Source of the DNA: JANOBD01 sp031411495
GTDB lineage: Bacteria > Planctomycetota > Phycisphaerae > Tepidisphaerales > Tepidisphaeraceae
Reading direction: 5' to 3'
NCBI GenBank assembly: GCA_031411495.1
Contig: JANOBD010000170.1
Coordinates: 1-63,510 of the forward strand
DNA length: 63,510 nt
Under the pieces are notes generated by a model, which saw only the letters and a list, made by a program, of their open reading frames with translations, ran no database searches and was not told the origin of the DNA. Position 1 is the first letter of the stretch; each line of letters starts with the position of its first letter. The position numbers and the translations under genes were made by a program. Below are positions 1-7,146 of this stretch, piece by piece.

Positions 1-82
1 AAGCACAGAAGTAAGAATGCTGCGTCGGGCGGCATAGGGAACGCAGCCGCGCGACATCCGCCCCACAGATTGGGTTACGCCC

Positions 83-709
83 ATGGCACGACCCGACCTG
101 ATTCATTTGCGCACACTCCACCAGTACGAAACGCTGCTCAGCCCGGCACGGTTCGAAGTATTCGAGTGCATGCGGTTCATGGCACCGTGTTCGATTGCCG
201 ACATCGCCCGCTGGCTGGATAAGCCTTCGGATGCGCTGTATCAACACGTTCACCAACTCATTGAAATCGGCATCGCAACGAGCGCGGGATTCCGAAAGAA
301 CGGCAACCACAACGAGGAGCTGTTTGATCTGACCGGAGACGATGTCGATTTCGCTTCGCTTCGTCCGCCGCTGGCCGACCAGGTGATGCATCTCGCCGGC
401 GAACTCTTCGTGAAGTATGCCCGCAAAACGATGCAGGAAGCGATCGAAGAAAAGGCGATTCGATACACCGATTCGGATCGGAACCTCATCATCACGAACT
501 TTCTGGCGTGGCTCTCGCCGCAGGAGTTTACAAAGATTCGCGGGCTGACCAGGCAGATCATTCAGGTGATCAATGATGCACGTGAGCGCCAGAGCGGCGA
601 CTTATACATGTGCATGAACATGGTTTGTCCTGTCGTTCGAAAGAAGCGCGGCGAGAAACGTTCGCCAGCAACCAGAACAAAGTCCTCGACCAAAACTCGA
701 CGCGGCTGA
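83..709 (+). CDS. HTH (winged-helix, ArsR-like) transcriptional regulator
   Basis: Predicted DNA-binding protein of 208 residues. The first about 90 residues resemble a winged helix-turn-helix: RFEVFECM followed by SIADIARWLDKPSDALYQHV is the usual helix pattern of ArsR/MarR-like readers, where one helix pair enters the major groove. The middle of the protein is helical and has no ligand motif that I recognise, and the last 25 residues are a Lys/Arg-rich tail that may add non-specific DNA contacts. The ATG at 83 is the first in frame. It stands alone, with a convergent DUF971 gene only 6 bp downstream. Target genes cannot be read from the sequence. The HTH call is moderately firm; the family is an inference. 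Confidence 0.7.
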   Translation: MARPDLIHLRTLHQYETLLSPARFEVFECMRFMAPCSIADIARWLDKPSDALYQHVHQLIEIGIATSAGFRKNGNHNEELFDLTGDDVDFASLRPPLADQVMHLAGELFVKYARKTMQEAIEEKAIRYTDSDRNLIITNFLAWLSPQEFTKIRGLTRQIIQVINDARERQSGDLYMCMNMVCPVVRKKRGEKRSPATRTKSSTKTRRG

Positions 710-715
710 TCGACG

Positions 716-1024
716 CTATTGGTGAAGTTCTCGCAGGTACGTGAAGCTGTAAATCCCCGTCGCGTGTCCGTCGCTCCAGGTGAGGCGGATCGCGTAGTTG
801 CCGACCATCTCGGCCTTCTCGACGATCACCGGGCCGCTCGTCGTGCCTGGCGGCAGGACGGTCAGGCGGCTCTTGCCCATCTGCTCGCGCAGGTCCTTGC
901 ACGACGCACACGGGCAGAACTTCCGCAGCTTCGCGATCGTGAACTCGCTGTGCGTGCCGTCGCTCCAGTCGATGCTGAGCTTCTCGTCCTTCTTGAGCTT
1001 GAGGTTGGTGGGGGTGACACTCAT
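716..1024 (-). CDS. DUF971 / gamma-butyrobetaine hydroxylase N-terminal-like domain protein
   Basis: A 102-residue stand-alone domain of the DUF971 (GBBH-like N-terminal) type. The order is typical: a short beta region with a DWSDGTHSEF motif, then LRKFCPCASC, whose cysteines are the candidate metal-binding set, then a second beta half containing YAIRLTWSDGHATGIYSFTYLR. The DGH/GIYS ending is the family signature. In other bacteria such proteins are encoded near iron-sulfur or Mrp/ApbC-type genes and are suspected to help metal-centre assembly; nothing here proves that. It is divergent from prmC, with a 126-bp intergenic region that forms a long inverted repeat. It is complete, with normal family length. 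Confidence 0.85.
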   Translation of the reverse strand: MSVTPTNLKLKKDEKLSIDWSDGTHSEFTIAKLRKFCPCASCKDLREQMGKSRLTVLPPGTTSGPVIVEKAEMVGNYAIRLTWSDGHATGIYSFTYLRELHQ

Positions 1025-1026
1025 TC

Positions 1027-1126
1027 GATGGTCGCGAAGCCTCGAAGCGGTCGAAGGGTCGCGAAGGAATCATTATAGAGCATTTCCTTCGCGAGTCTTC
1101 CTCCCCTTCGCGCCTTCGCGACCATC
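1027..1126. repeat. Long imperfect inverted repeat rich in CGAAG units
   Basis: GATGGTCGCGAAG at 1027-1039 is the exact reverse complement of 1114-1126, and inside it GCGAAGGAA at 1061-1069 pairs with 1084-1092 around an AT-rich centre (TCATTATAGAG). The element fills the divergent region between the DUF971 gene and prmC, so both promoters must lie in or next to it. It may be a degenerate member of the same CGAAG-rich intergenic repeat seen at 2038-2202. Confidence 0.6.
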
Positions 1127-1150
1127 ACCTGTGAGCATACAATCACCGGA

Positions 1151-2038
1151 ATGGAGTCGGCTCAAGAGGTATGGACGCTGCGGAAGGTGCTCGACTGGTG
1201 CACCGGCTACTTCGAGAAGAAGGGCATCGAGCCGCCACGCCTCAGCAGCGAGATGATCCTCGCCCACGTGCTCAAATGTCAGCGGATCAAGCTCTACACC
1301 GACCTGTTTCGCCCGATGAGCGAGGACGAACTCGCGACGGTGAAATCGCTCGTCAAACGCGCGATCGAGCAGGAGCCGATCCAGTACCTCACCGGCAAAG
1401 CCCACTTCTACAACCTTGAGTTCGAAGTCAACCGCGACGTGCTGATCCCGCGGTCGGATACCGAGACGCTCGTCGACCGTGCGCTCGCGTTCCTGAAAGC
1501 CTCGACGAACACGGCCTCGCGCGTGCTCGACCTCGGCACCGGCTCCGGCTGCGTGGCGGCGGCGATCGCAGCGCATCACAAAACCTCGTCCGTTGTGGCC
1601 ACTGACATTTCACTCCCCGCCATCGACGTCGCCCGGCGGAACATCGATCGCAACAAGCTCACCGATCGCGTGACGTTCTGCGTCGGCGACTTGTTCGATG
1701 CACTTAAAGATCTGGTCGATGCCCGGCCGTTCGATCTGATCGTCTCGAACCCGCCGTACATCGCGAGCGAGAAGATCCAGACGCTGGACGCGAACGTACG
1801 CGACTACGAGCCGCATCTCGCGCTCGACGGCGGCCCCGACGGGCTCGACCCGCACCGCAAGATCCTCGCCGGCGCATCGGACCGGCTCATCCCCGGAGGC
1901 GGATTGCTGATGGAAATCGCCTTCGATCAGGAAGAGCCCGCGATGTGGATGCTCAGCCAGGACACCCGATTCACGGACGCCAAATGCTTCCGGGATCTGG
2001 CCGGACAACCGCGGGTGATCTCGGCGAAGAGGATTTAA
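1151..2038 (+). CDS. prmC: Peptide chain release factor N5-glutamine methyltransferase PrmC
   Basis: SAM-dependent methyltransferase that methylates the glutamine of the GGQ motif in release factors RF1/RF2, a cytosolic step of translation termination. 295 residues, normal for the family. The N-terminal helical domain (about 1-85) recognises the release factor. The Rossmann methyltransferase core follows: SAM-binding VLDLGTGSGCVAAAIA near residue 120, and the catalytic SNPPYI motif near 200, the hallmark of glutamine N5-methylation. YEPHLALDGGPDGLD after it is also PrmC-typical. The usual neighbour prfA is not present here; the gene is monocistronic in appearance. Identification is firm. Confidence 0.95.
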   Translation: MESAQEVWTLRKVLDWCTGYFEKKGIEPPRLSSEMILAHVLKCQRIKLYTDLFRPMSEDELATVKSLVKRAIEQEPIQYLTGKAHFYNLEFEVNRDVLIPRSDTETLVDRALAFLKASTNTASRVLDLGTGSGCVAAAIAAHHKTSSVVATDISLPAIDVARRNIDRNKLTDRVTFCVGDLFDALKDLVDARPFDLIVSNPPYIASEKIQTLDANVRDYEPHLALDGGPDGLDPHRKILAGASDRLIPGGGLLMEIAFDQEEPAMWMLSQDTRFTDAKCFRDLAGQPRVISAKRI

Positions 2039-2202
2039 ACACGAAGCCACGAAGGCACGAAGTTGTCGTTCGGTGTTCGATTGTCGGACGGCTGGTGATC
2101 GTCTCTGTCATTCTCTCTGAATGACGATCATGAATCAGTGCAGAATATGGAGGAGTGCCGACTTGCGGTTTCGTGGCTTCGTGGCTTCGTGACTTCGCGT
2201 TT
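2038..2202. repeat. Intergenic CACGAAG repeat in inverted arrangement
   Basis: A run of near-identical octamers (ACGAAGCC ACGAAGGC ACGAAG) at 2038-2063 is mirrored by the reverse complement (TTCGTGGC TTCGTGGC TTCGTGAC TTCG) at 2169-2197. About 105 bp of unrepeated sequence separates the two blocks. This looks like one of the simple-sequence intergenic repeats seen in planctomycete and related genomes and could form a hairpin downstream of prmC. Confidence 0.6.
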
Positions 2203-2245
2203 CAACATCGACTTTGCGATCTGAACTCGGTTCAATATCGCCCGC

Positions 2246-3520
2246 ATGCTTCACTTTTCCGATCAGCCTTACCAGTTCTTCCCGCCGAGGTATTTCGCGC
2301 CGTCGGCGTGGCTGATCCGGCAATACAACCGGCGATGGCTCTCGTCGAAGCTGCGGATTGCCGACGTCGAGATCGCCGGCGCCGAGCATTTCTCATCGCT
2401 CGCGGCCGGGACACGAGTGATATTGCTGGCGAACCATCCGACGCACGCAGACCCTTCGATCATTCTCGAAGTGTGCCGGCAGATCGGCATCAAGCCGCGG
2501 ATCATGGCGGCGTACGACCTTTATCATCGCGGGCTGCTCGAGCCTTGGGTGCTCAAGCGCGTCGGCTGTTTCAGCGTCGACCGCGAAGGCTCCGACAAGC
2601 CGGCAATGGAGGAGGCGGCGAAGACGATCCTCGACGGGAAGTTCGCGCTCACGATGTTTCCCGAGGGCAACGTCTACCTGGAGAACGATCGGGTCGCCCC
2701 GTTCCATGACGGCGCGGCGTTTCTCGCCGTTCGCGCCGCCAAGACGCTGCACGAGAAGAACGTCCGCGTCGTATGCGTGCCGGTATCGACCAAGGTCACG
2801 CACCTGCACGACTGCCGCGATCAGCTGCGGGGCGTTTTCAAGACAATGTGCCAGAAGGTCGGCATCGGTTTCGACCCGACGCATTCTCCGATCGATGCGC
2901 TGCGGTCGATCGGGCTGACGGGGCTGCGACAGGAACTGGGCCGTCGCGGGATCAAGGTGCCTAACGAGGGAAAGATCAAAGAGCTGGTGGACATCGCCGC
3001 ATCGCACGTGCTGGACAAGCTGGAGCCGGAGCTGGACATTGAAGCGAAGCCCGACGTCGATCCGCTCGATCGTGTACGTGCCGCCCGTCGGATCATTCAC
3101 GAAATTCGGACCGACCCCGATCGCGCTGCCGATTCCGACCGCGCAGTGCAGTATGCCGAAGATGCGATGCTGGCCTTCCGCATCGCGTCCTACTCCGGCG
3201 ACTACGTCGCCGAGCGGCCGAGCCTGGATCGCATCGGCGAGACGCTGGAAAAGCTCTTTGAGGACACGCACGGCGAAATCCTTTCGCCATATTCGGATCG
3301 GCGGGCGATCGTGCGGATCAACGAGCCGATCGATGTGACGGAAATGCTCGCGAGCGGTAAGGCTTCGCCTACCGGCGGCGCGAAACAGAAGCAGGTGATT
3401 CACGACCTGATCGATCGGTTGGAACGTCGCTGCGCGGCGGGCGTGGACCAGTGCAACCGCGAAAACAACTCGCCGGGCAAGGGGTTGTGGACGGACGCGA
3501 TCGGCCCGACGACCGGATAA
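2246..3520 (+). CDS. PlsC-like lysophospholipid acyltransferase with long C-terminal extension
   Basis: Membrane-associated acyltransferase that transfers a fatty acyl chain to a lysophosphatidate-like acceptor. The catalytic HX4D motif is NHPTHADPS at about residue 68. The glycerophosphate-binding block is FPEGNVYLENDRVAPFHDGAAFLA at about 140, close to the family form FPEGTR. The first 240 residues match the family length; the remaining roughly 180 residues are mostly helical and charged and contain no domain I recognise. No clear membrane segment is visible, so membrane attachment would be peripheral. Substrate is unknown. The gene ends 148 bp before the acetolactate synthase gene, which has its own promoter. 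Confidence 0.85.
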   Translation: MLHFSDQPYQFFPPRYFAPSAWLIRQYNRRWLSSKLRIADVEIAGAEHFSSLAAGTRVILLANHPTHADPSIILEVCRQIGIKPRIMAAYDLYHRGLLEPWVLKRVGCFSVDREGSDKPAMEEAAKTILDGKFALTMFPEGNVYLENDRVAPFHDGAAFLAVRAAKTLHEKNVRVVCVPVSTKVTHLHDCRDQLRGVFKTMCQKVGIGFDPTHSPIDALRSIGLTGLRQELGRRGIKVPNEGKIKELVDIAASHVLDKLEPELDIEAKPDVDPLDRVRAARRIIHEIRTDPDRAADSDRAVQYAEDAMLAFRIASYSGDYVAERPSLDRIGETLEKLFEDTHGEILSPYSDRRAIVRINEPIDVTEMLASGKASPTGGAKQKQVIHDLIDRLERRCAAGVDQCNRENNSPGKGLWTDAIGPTTG

Positions 3521-3594
3521 CGGAGCTGGAGGCGGTTTTTCGGGCGATTTTCGCGATTTGTGCCTTAGAAAGCGCGTTCCGCTCGTCGGGCGCT

Positions 3595-3623
3595 TTGCGC
3601 ATTCGGACGAAATGGTCTAGAAT
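3595..3623 (+). promoter_or_regulatory. Sigma-70-type promoter for the acetolactate synthase small subunit
   Basis: TTGCGC at 3595-3600 and TAGAAT at 3618-3623 are separated by exactly 17 bases, upstream of the ATG at 3669. A small leader hairpin (GAGAC 3633-3637 with GTCTC 3647-3651) and a ribosome binding site AGGAG at 3655-3659 follow. This is one of the best-looking promoters in the window. Confidence 0.55.
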
Positions 3624-3668
3624 GCGGGACTTGAGACTCGTAGCGGGTCTCCTTAGGAGCTAAAGGAT

Positions 3669-4241
3669 ATGCGTCATGTGATTTCGGCGCTCGTGATGAA
3701 CGAGCCTGGTGTGCTGGCCAACGTCGCCGGCATGTTCGCGGCCCGCGGGTTTAACATCGACTCGCTCGTGGTAGGCCGCACAGAAAGTGCCGAGCTGAGC
3801 CGCATGACCGTCGTCGTCGATGGCGACGACAACACCGTCGAACAGGTGCGCAAACAGCTCGCCAAGCTCGTGCCGGTGGTGAAAGTCCGGAACTTCACGG
3901 GCGCGGCATACGTGGAGCGCGATCTGGCGCTGGTGACCGTCACGGTGCCGGCCGAGAAACGCAGTGAGATCGTCGAGCTGGTGAACCTCTTCCGCGGCAA
4001 GATCATCGACGTGGCCAAGGATTCGGTGATGGTCGAAATCTCCGGCACCGAGCAGAAGCTGGAATCGCTGATCGATCTGCTGCGCCCGTACGGTATCAAG
4101 GAACTCGCGCGGACGGGCGTCATTGCCATGGCCCGCGGCCAGCAGCCCGCCAAAGACGAATCCGACTCGGGTAAGAATGCCGGGGGCAAGCGCGTCCGCA
4201 GCATCAACGCCGCCGCGACGCAGGCGCTCCCGCCGTCGTAA
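3669..4241 (+). CDS. ilvN: Acetolactate synthase small (regulatory) subunit
   Basis: Regulatory subunit of acetohydroxyacid synthase, the first shared enzyme of valine, leucine and isoleucine synthesis; it carries the valine feedback site and activates the large catalytic subunit. The N-terminal ACT domain is obvious (ISALVMNEPGVLANVAGMFAARGFNIDSL, written here as two parts because of its length: residues 4-32), followed by the second ACT-like half (about 75-160). Residues 165-190 form a polar basic tail. The large subunit gene ilvB normally sits directly upstream but is absent here, so the subunit gene is an orphan with its own promoter. A perfect 12-bp hairpin follows the stop. Confidence 0.93.
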   Translation: MRHVISALVMNEPGVLANVAGMFAARGFNIDSLVVGRTESAELSRMTVVVDGDDNTVEQVRKQLAKLVPVVKVRNFTGAAYVERDLALVTVTVPAEKRSEIVELVNLFRGKIIDVAKDSVMVEISGTEQKLESLIDLLRPYGIKELARTGVIAMARGQQPAKDESDSGKNAGGKRVRSINAAATQALPPS

Positions 4242-4291
4242 ACCCGTCGTTCATCCAGCTGATCATTTTCCAGGTCACGGTGAAATGAACT

Positions 4292-4318
4292 GGCCGTCGG
4301 CATCACATGCCGACGGCC
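4292..4318. terminator. Perfect 12-bp hairpin between convergent genes
   Basis: GGCCGTCGGCAT (4292-4303) pairs perfectly with 4307-4318 around a CAC loop, 50 bp after the acetolactate synthase stop and 27 bp before the stop of the convergent propeller gene. The T-run behind it is short (TTTC), so it would be a weak intrinsic terminator but may act on both strands. Confidence 0.6.
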
Positions 4319-4345
4319 GGTTTCGTACTCCGCTGTCCAATCGTT

Positions 4346-6874
4346 TCATTCGATCGCGCTGCCCCGGAACCACCAGCCCCACCCGCACAGGTTGACGATC
4401 GGGTTCGCCTGCGGATTGAAGTTGAAGGGTTCGCCGGCAGCGTGTTCGTCGAGCGAGTACGCGCGGATGACGTGGCCGTCGGTAGCGAAGATGGAATCGC
4501 CGATTTTCAGCGAACGTGTATCCCCGCTCGCGCCCACTTCCAGTGAACTCTCGAGGGCCAAAGCGGGGTCGAGGAGGTTCACATGGATCAGTTTCTGACT
4601 GGTCTTCGTCGACCCATTCACTGGCAGCGAGAGAATTCCCTCATCCGGGAAGTACTGGACGGCGTGGTGATCGAAGAGCGCAACGCTCGATGCCCATAGG
4701 CGATCAGAATCGAGTTCAAGCGTGCTCACTCGCCGCGGCTGGTTCTGGTTCGACACGTCGAATAGTGAGACCTGCAGTCCGTGTAGAATGCCGCTGTCGT
4801 CGCCGGCCTGGCCGATGCCCAGCACGTATTGGTCGTTGATCGGCTGGAGATAATTGGAGACGCCGGGGATTTTCAATGCGCCGGCGACGTGCGGTTGCGT
4901 CGGGTCCGAAAGGTCGATGACGAAAAACGGGTCGACCTGCCGGAAGGTGACGACGTAGGCCTTGTCTGCGACGAAGCGCGTGGAAAAGATCCGCTCGCCT
5001 GGGGCGATATCCGCGACCCGGCCGACGACCGCCAGCGTATCGCCGCGTGTTTCGAGGATCGTGATGGTGTTGGTCGAAGCCACTCCAAATCCCGAGGTCG
5101 TGGCCGCGCGGAGATAACCGCCGGATTCATCGAGCGCGAACTGGCTGTCGAGTGAACCGGCGATCTCGCCACTGGCCTGGATGTCGACGGTGCTCTCGGT
5201 GATCGACAGCTTGGTGATGGCGGTGTTGACGGAGGCTCCGTCGGTCCAGTTGGTCCCGGCGAGATAGATCGCCGTTGGGGACGCGTACACCTGATTCACC
5301 CAGGTGCCGTCCATCGTGGCCGAATCGATCGGCCCGTTGCCCGCGTTGCGGCCATCGATGACGGCCACATTCGCGAAGTTGAAGCCGGCATCCGGCTTGT
5401 CGCTGAGATAGGTGTTGTCTTCCGTCATGAGCGTGCCGTCGGCGACTTCAACCCCGTTCCGGCTCGCTTTGAATGACGGAATCCACGACAGGTCACTCGC
5501 CAGGCGAGCGCGGAAATGTGCCTCGGTCTCGCTTACGTAACTTGAGCCCACCAGGCGCGTCTGCGGACTCACCTCGAGCGTCTGGCCGGTGATGACGTAC
5601 ACGCTGTTGCCGATGACTCGCGAATCGGAGTAGTAGCCGTCGAGATCGGTGTGTCCGAGTTCGACGGGAGCGGCGGGGTTGCTCACATCATAACTCGTCA
5701 CCGTCACCATCGACCGGTTCCCCCAGAAGCCGATCAGCGAGCCGTCGGCATTCGATGTGTCGATCTGCCGGCTCAGAATCACCAGGCGTGACCCGGGCAA
5801 CAGGTACATGCCGAACGACGAACCATTGAGCGCGGTAGTCGAGCGGACGCTCATGCTCTTCGCATCGGCAAGGTCGAGGATTCGCAGTTCGTCGTCATCG
5901 ATCGAGTAAAGGTAGCGGCCATCGGTCTCGATGCTGTCGGCCTCGTCGACGCCGGCGACCTGGACGTTTGTGGAATCGCCGGAGAGCGCGTTGCCGCGGA
6001 TAGAATTGGTCGAGGCGTAATCGAGGTTGATTTGTCCATGGGGGTAGTTCATCGGGCGGTCGAAATACCACTGGTATTGCTGCACCGCGCGGTCGATCAG
6101 TTTCCCGACGAACGCACCGCCGGCCGTCTGGCCCAGACGCGCCACATCCGTCGTGTTTACGAGCGAGGCGGTGGAGTCGGAGACCGTGTCGCGGCCGGTC
6201 TGGCGGACGATGACATCCTCACCTGAGCCGCCGGCGAGCACATCGCGGCCTGAGCCGCCATCGAGATGGTCGATTCCCGCCGATCCCATCAAGGAATCCC
6301 GTCCGCCGGCGCCTTCGAGCGCGTCATTGTCGCGGCCGCCGTTGATGTCGTCTTTTCCCAGGCCGCCGTCGAGGGTGTCGTCACCGAGTTTGCCTTGGAG
6401 CAGGTCGTCGCCCGCCTCGCCGATGATGACGTCGCCGCCGTGGCCGCCGTTGAGCGAGTCGTTGCCGCCGCGGCCTTCGAGAACATCGCTGCCGAGTCCG
6501 CCGAGCAGTTCATCATTCGCCGCGCCGCCGATCAGCGTATCGTGGCCCCAGCCGCCGTCGACGCTGACGCGCACGCCCGCGGATCGCACCGGCAGATTCA
6601 CCTGAACGCGGTCGTTGCCGCCGAGTGCGTCGATGCGGATGGAGTCGATATCACGCAGTCGCGCCTTCTGGATCACTTTGGTTCCCTGTCGAAGCACCGC
6701 CATGCTCGTACGATCGGGATCGACCTCGATCGTCAGCTGATCGGCCCTTTCGGTGCCGCGAATGTTCCACGCGCCATCGTCCAGCGGCGCCCATGCCGTG
6801 AGCAGGCGGCGCAGCTCGAGATGCGAGAGATCGAGACTTCGATGCGAACGCTTGATTGGCCGGACCGTTTTCAT
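4346..6874 (-). CDS. Surface protein: LEPR-XLL-like leader, RTX repeats, beta-propeller domain
   Basis: Large secreted or surface protein, 842 residues from the ATG at 6874; earlier ATGs at 6901 and 6940 are in frame but less likely, because the leader motif DLSHLELRRLLTA then lies close to the N-terminus, as in LEPR-XLL proteins. Residues about 85-230 are calcium-binding RTX nonapeptides (GGxGxDxLxGG, for example GGLGSDVLEG). From about residue 270 the sequence NVQVAGVDEADSIETDGRYLY is the signature of the secreted beta-propeller family PF09826, which continues to about 820. Domain function in that family is not known. It is divergent from a protease gene with the same leader, so the two may be co-regulated. 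Confidence 0.85.
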   Translation of the reverse strand: MKTVRPIKRSHRSLDLSHLELRRLLTAWAPLDDGAWNIRGTERADQLTIEVDPDRTSMAVLRQGTKVIQKARLRDIDSIRIDALGGNDRVQVNLPVRSAGVRVSVDGGWGHDTLIGGAANDELLGGLGSDVLEGRGGNDSLNGGHGGDVIIGEAGDDLLQGKLGDDTLDGGLGKDDINGGRDNDALEGAGGRDSLMGSAGIDHLDGGSGRDVLAGGSGEDVIVRQTGRDTVSDSTASLVNTTDVARLGQTAGGAFVGKLIDRAVQQYQWYFDRPMNYPHGQINLDYASTNSIRGNALSGDSTNVQVAGVDEADSIETDGRYLYSIDDDELRILDLADAKSMSVRSTTALNGSSFGMYLLPGSRLVILSRQIDTSNADGSLIGFWGNRSMVTVTSYDVSNPAAPVELGHTDLDGYYSDSRVIGNSVYVITGQTLEVSPQTRLVGSSYVSETEAHFRARLASDLSWIPSFKASRNGVEVADGTLMTEDNTYLSDKPDAGFNFANVAVIDGRNAGNGPIDSATMDGTWVNQVYASPTAIYLAGTNWTDGASVNTAITKLSITESTVDIQASGEIAGSLDSQFALDESGGYLRAATTSGFGVASTNTITILETRGDTLAVVGRVADIAPGERIFSTRFVADKAYVVTFRQVDPFFVIDLSDPTQPHVAGALKIPGVSNYLQPINDQYVLGIGQAGDDSGILHGLQVSLFDVSNQNQPRRVSTLELDSDRLWASSVALFDHHAVQYFPDEGILSLPVNGSTKTSQKLIHVNLLDPALALESSLEVGASGDTRSLKIGDSIFATDGHVIRAYSLDEHAAGEPFNFNPQANPIVNLCGWGWWFRGSAIE

Positions 6875-7041
6875 GATTGCCCCACTGAACGAAACCGACA
6901 TGGCCGACCCGGAACCGGATCGACAGAACCCGCTTACCACAGGCTAACGCCGGCCATGGCGAATGCATTACACAAAATCGACCGCAAGGAACCGGCATAA
7001 GCCGTGCCGGCATTGAGGAAGTACGTGAGCCGGCACCGGCC

Positions 7042-7061
7042 GAATGAAGACATCTTCATTC
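7042..7061. promoter_or_regulatory. 20-bp perfect palindrome, candidate operator
   Basis: GAATGAAGA-CA-TCTTCATTC: two perfect 9-bp arms with a 2-base centre, in the 272-bp region between the divergent genes starting at 6874 and 7147. The size and symmetry fit a dimeric regulator site. A second weaker dyad (CCGGCA 6992-6997 / TGCCGG 7005-7010) lies nearby. Confidence 0.5.
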
Positions 7062-7146
7062 AGGCGCGTCGAATTGCCGCGCCTGCGACACGCCCCGATT
7101 GCACGAATTCCGGGATGTGAGACCATCACTGCCCGAGAGGGAGCTC

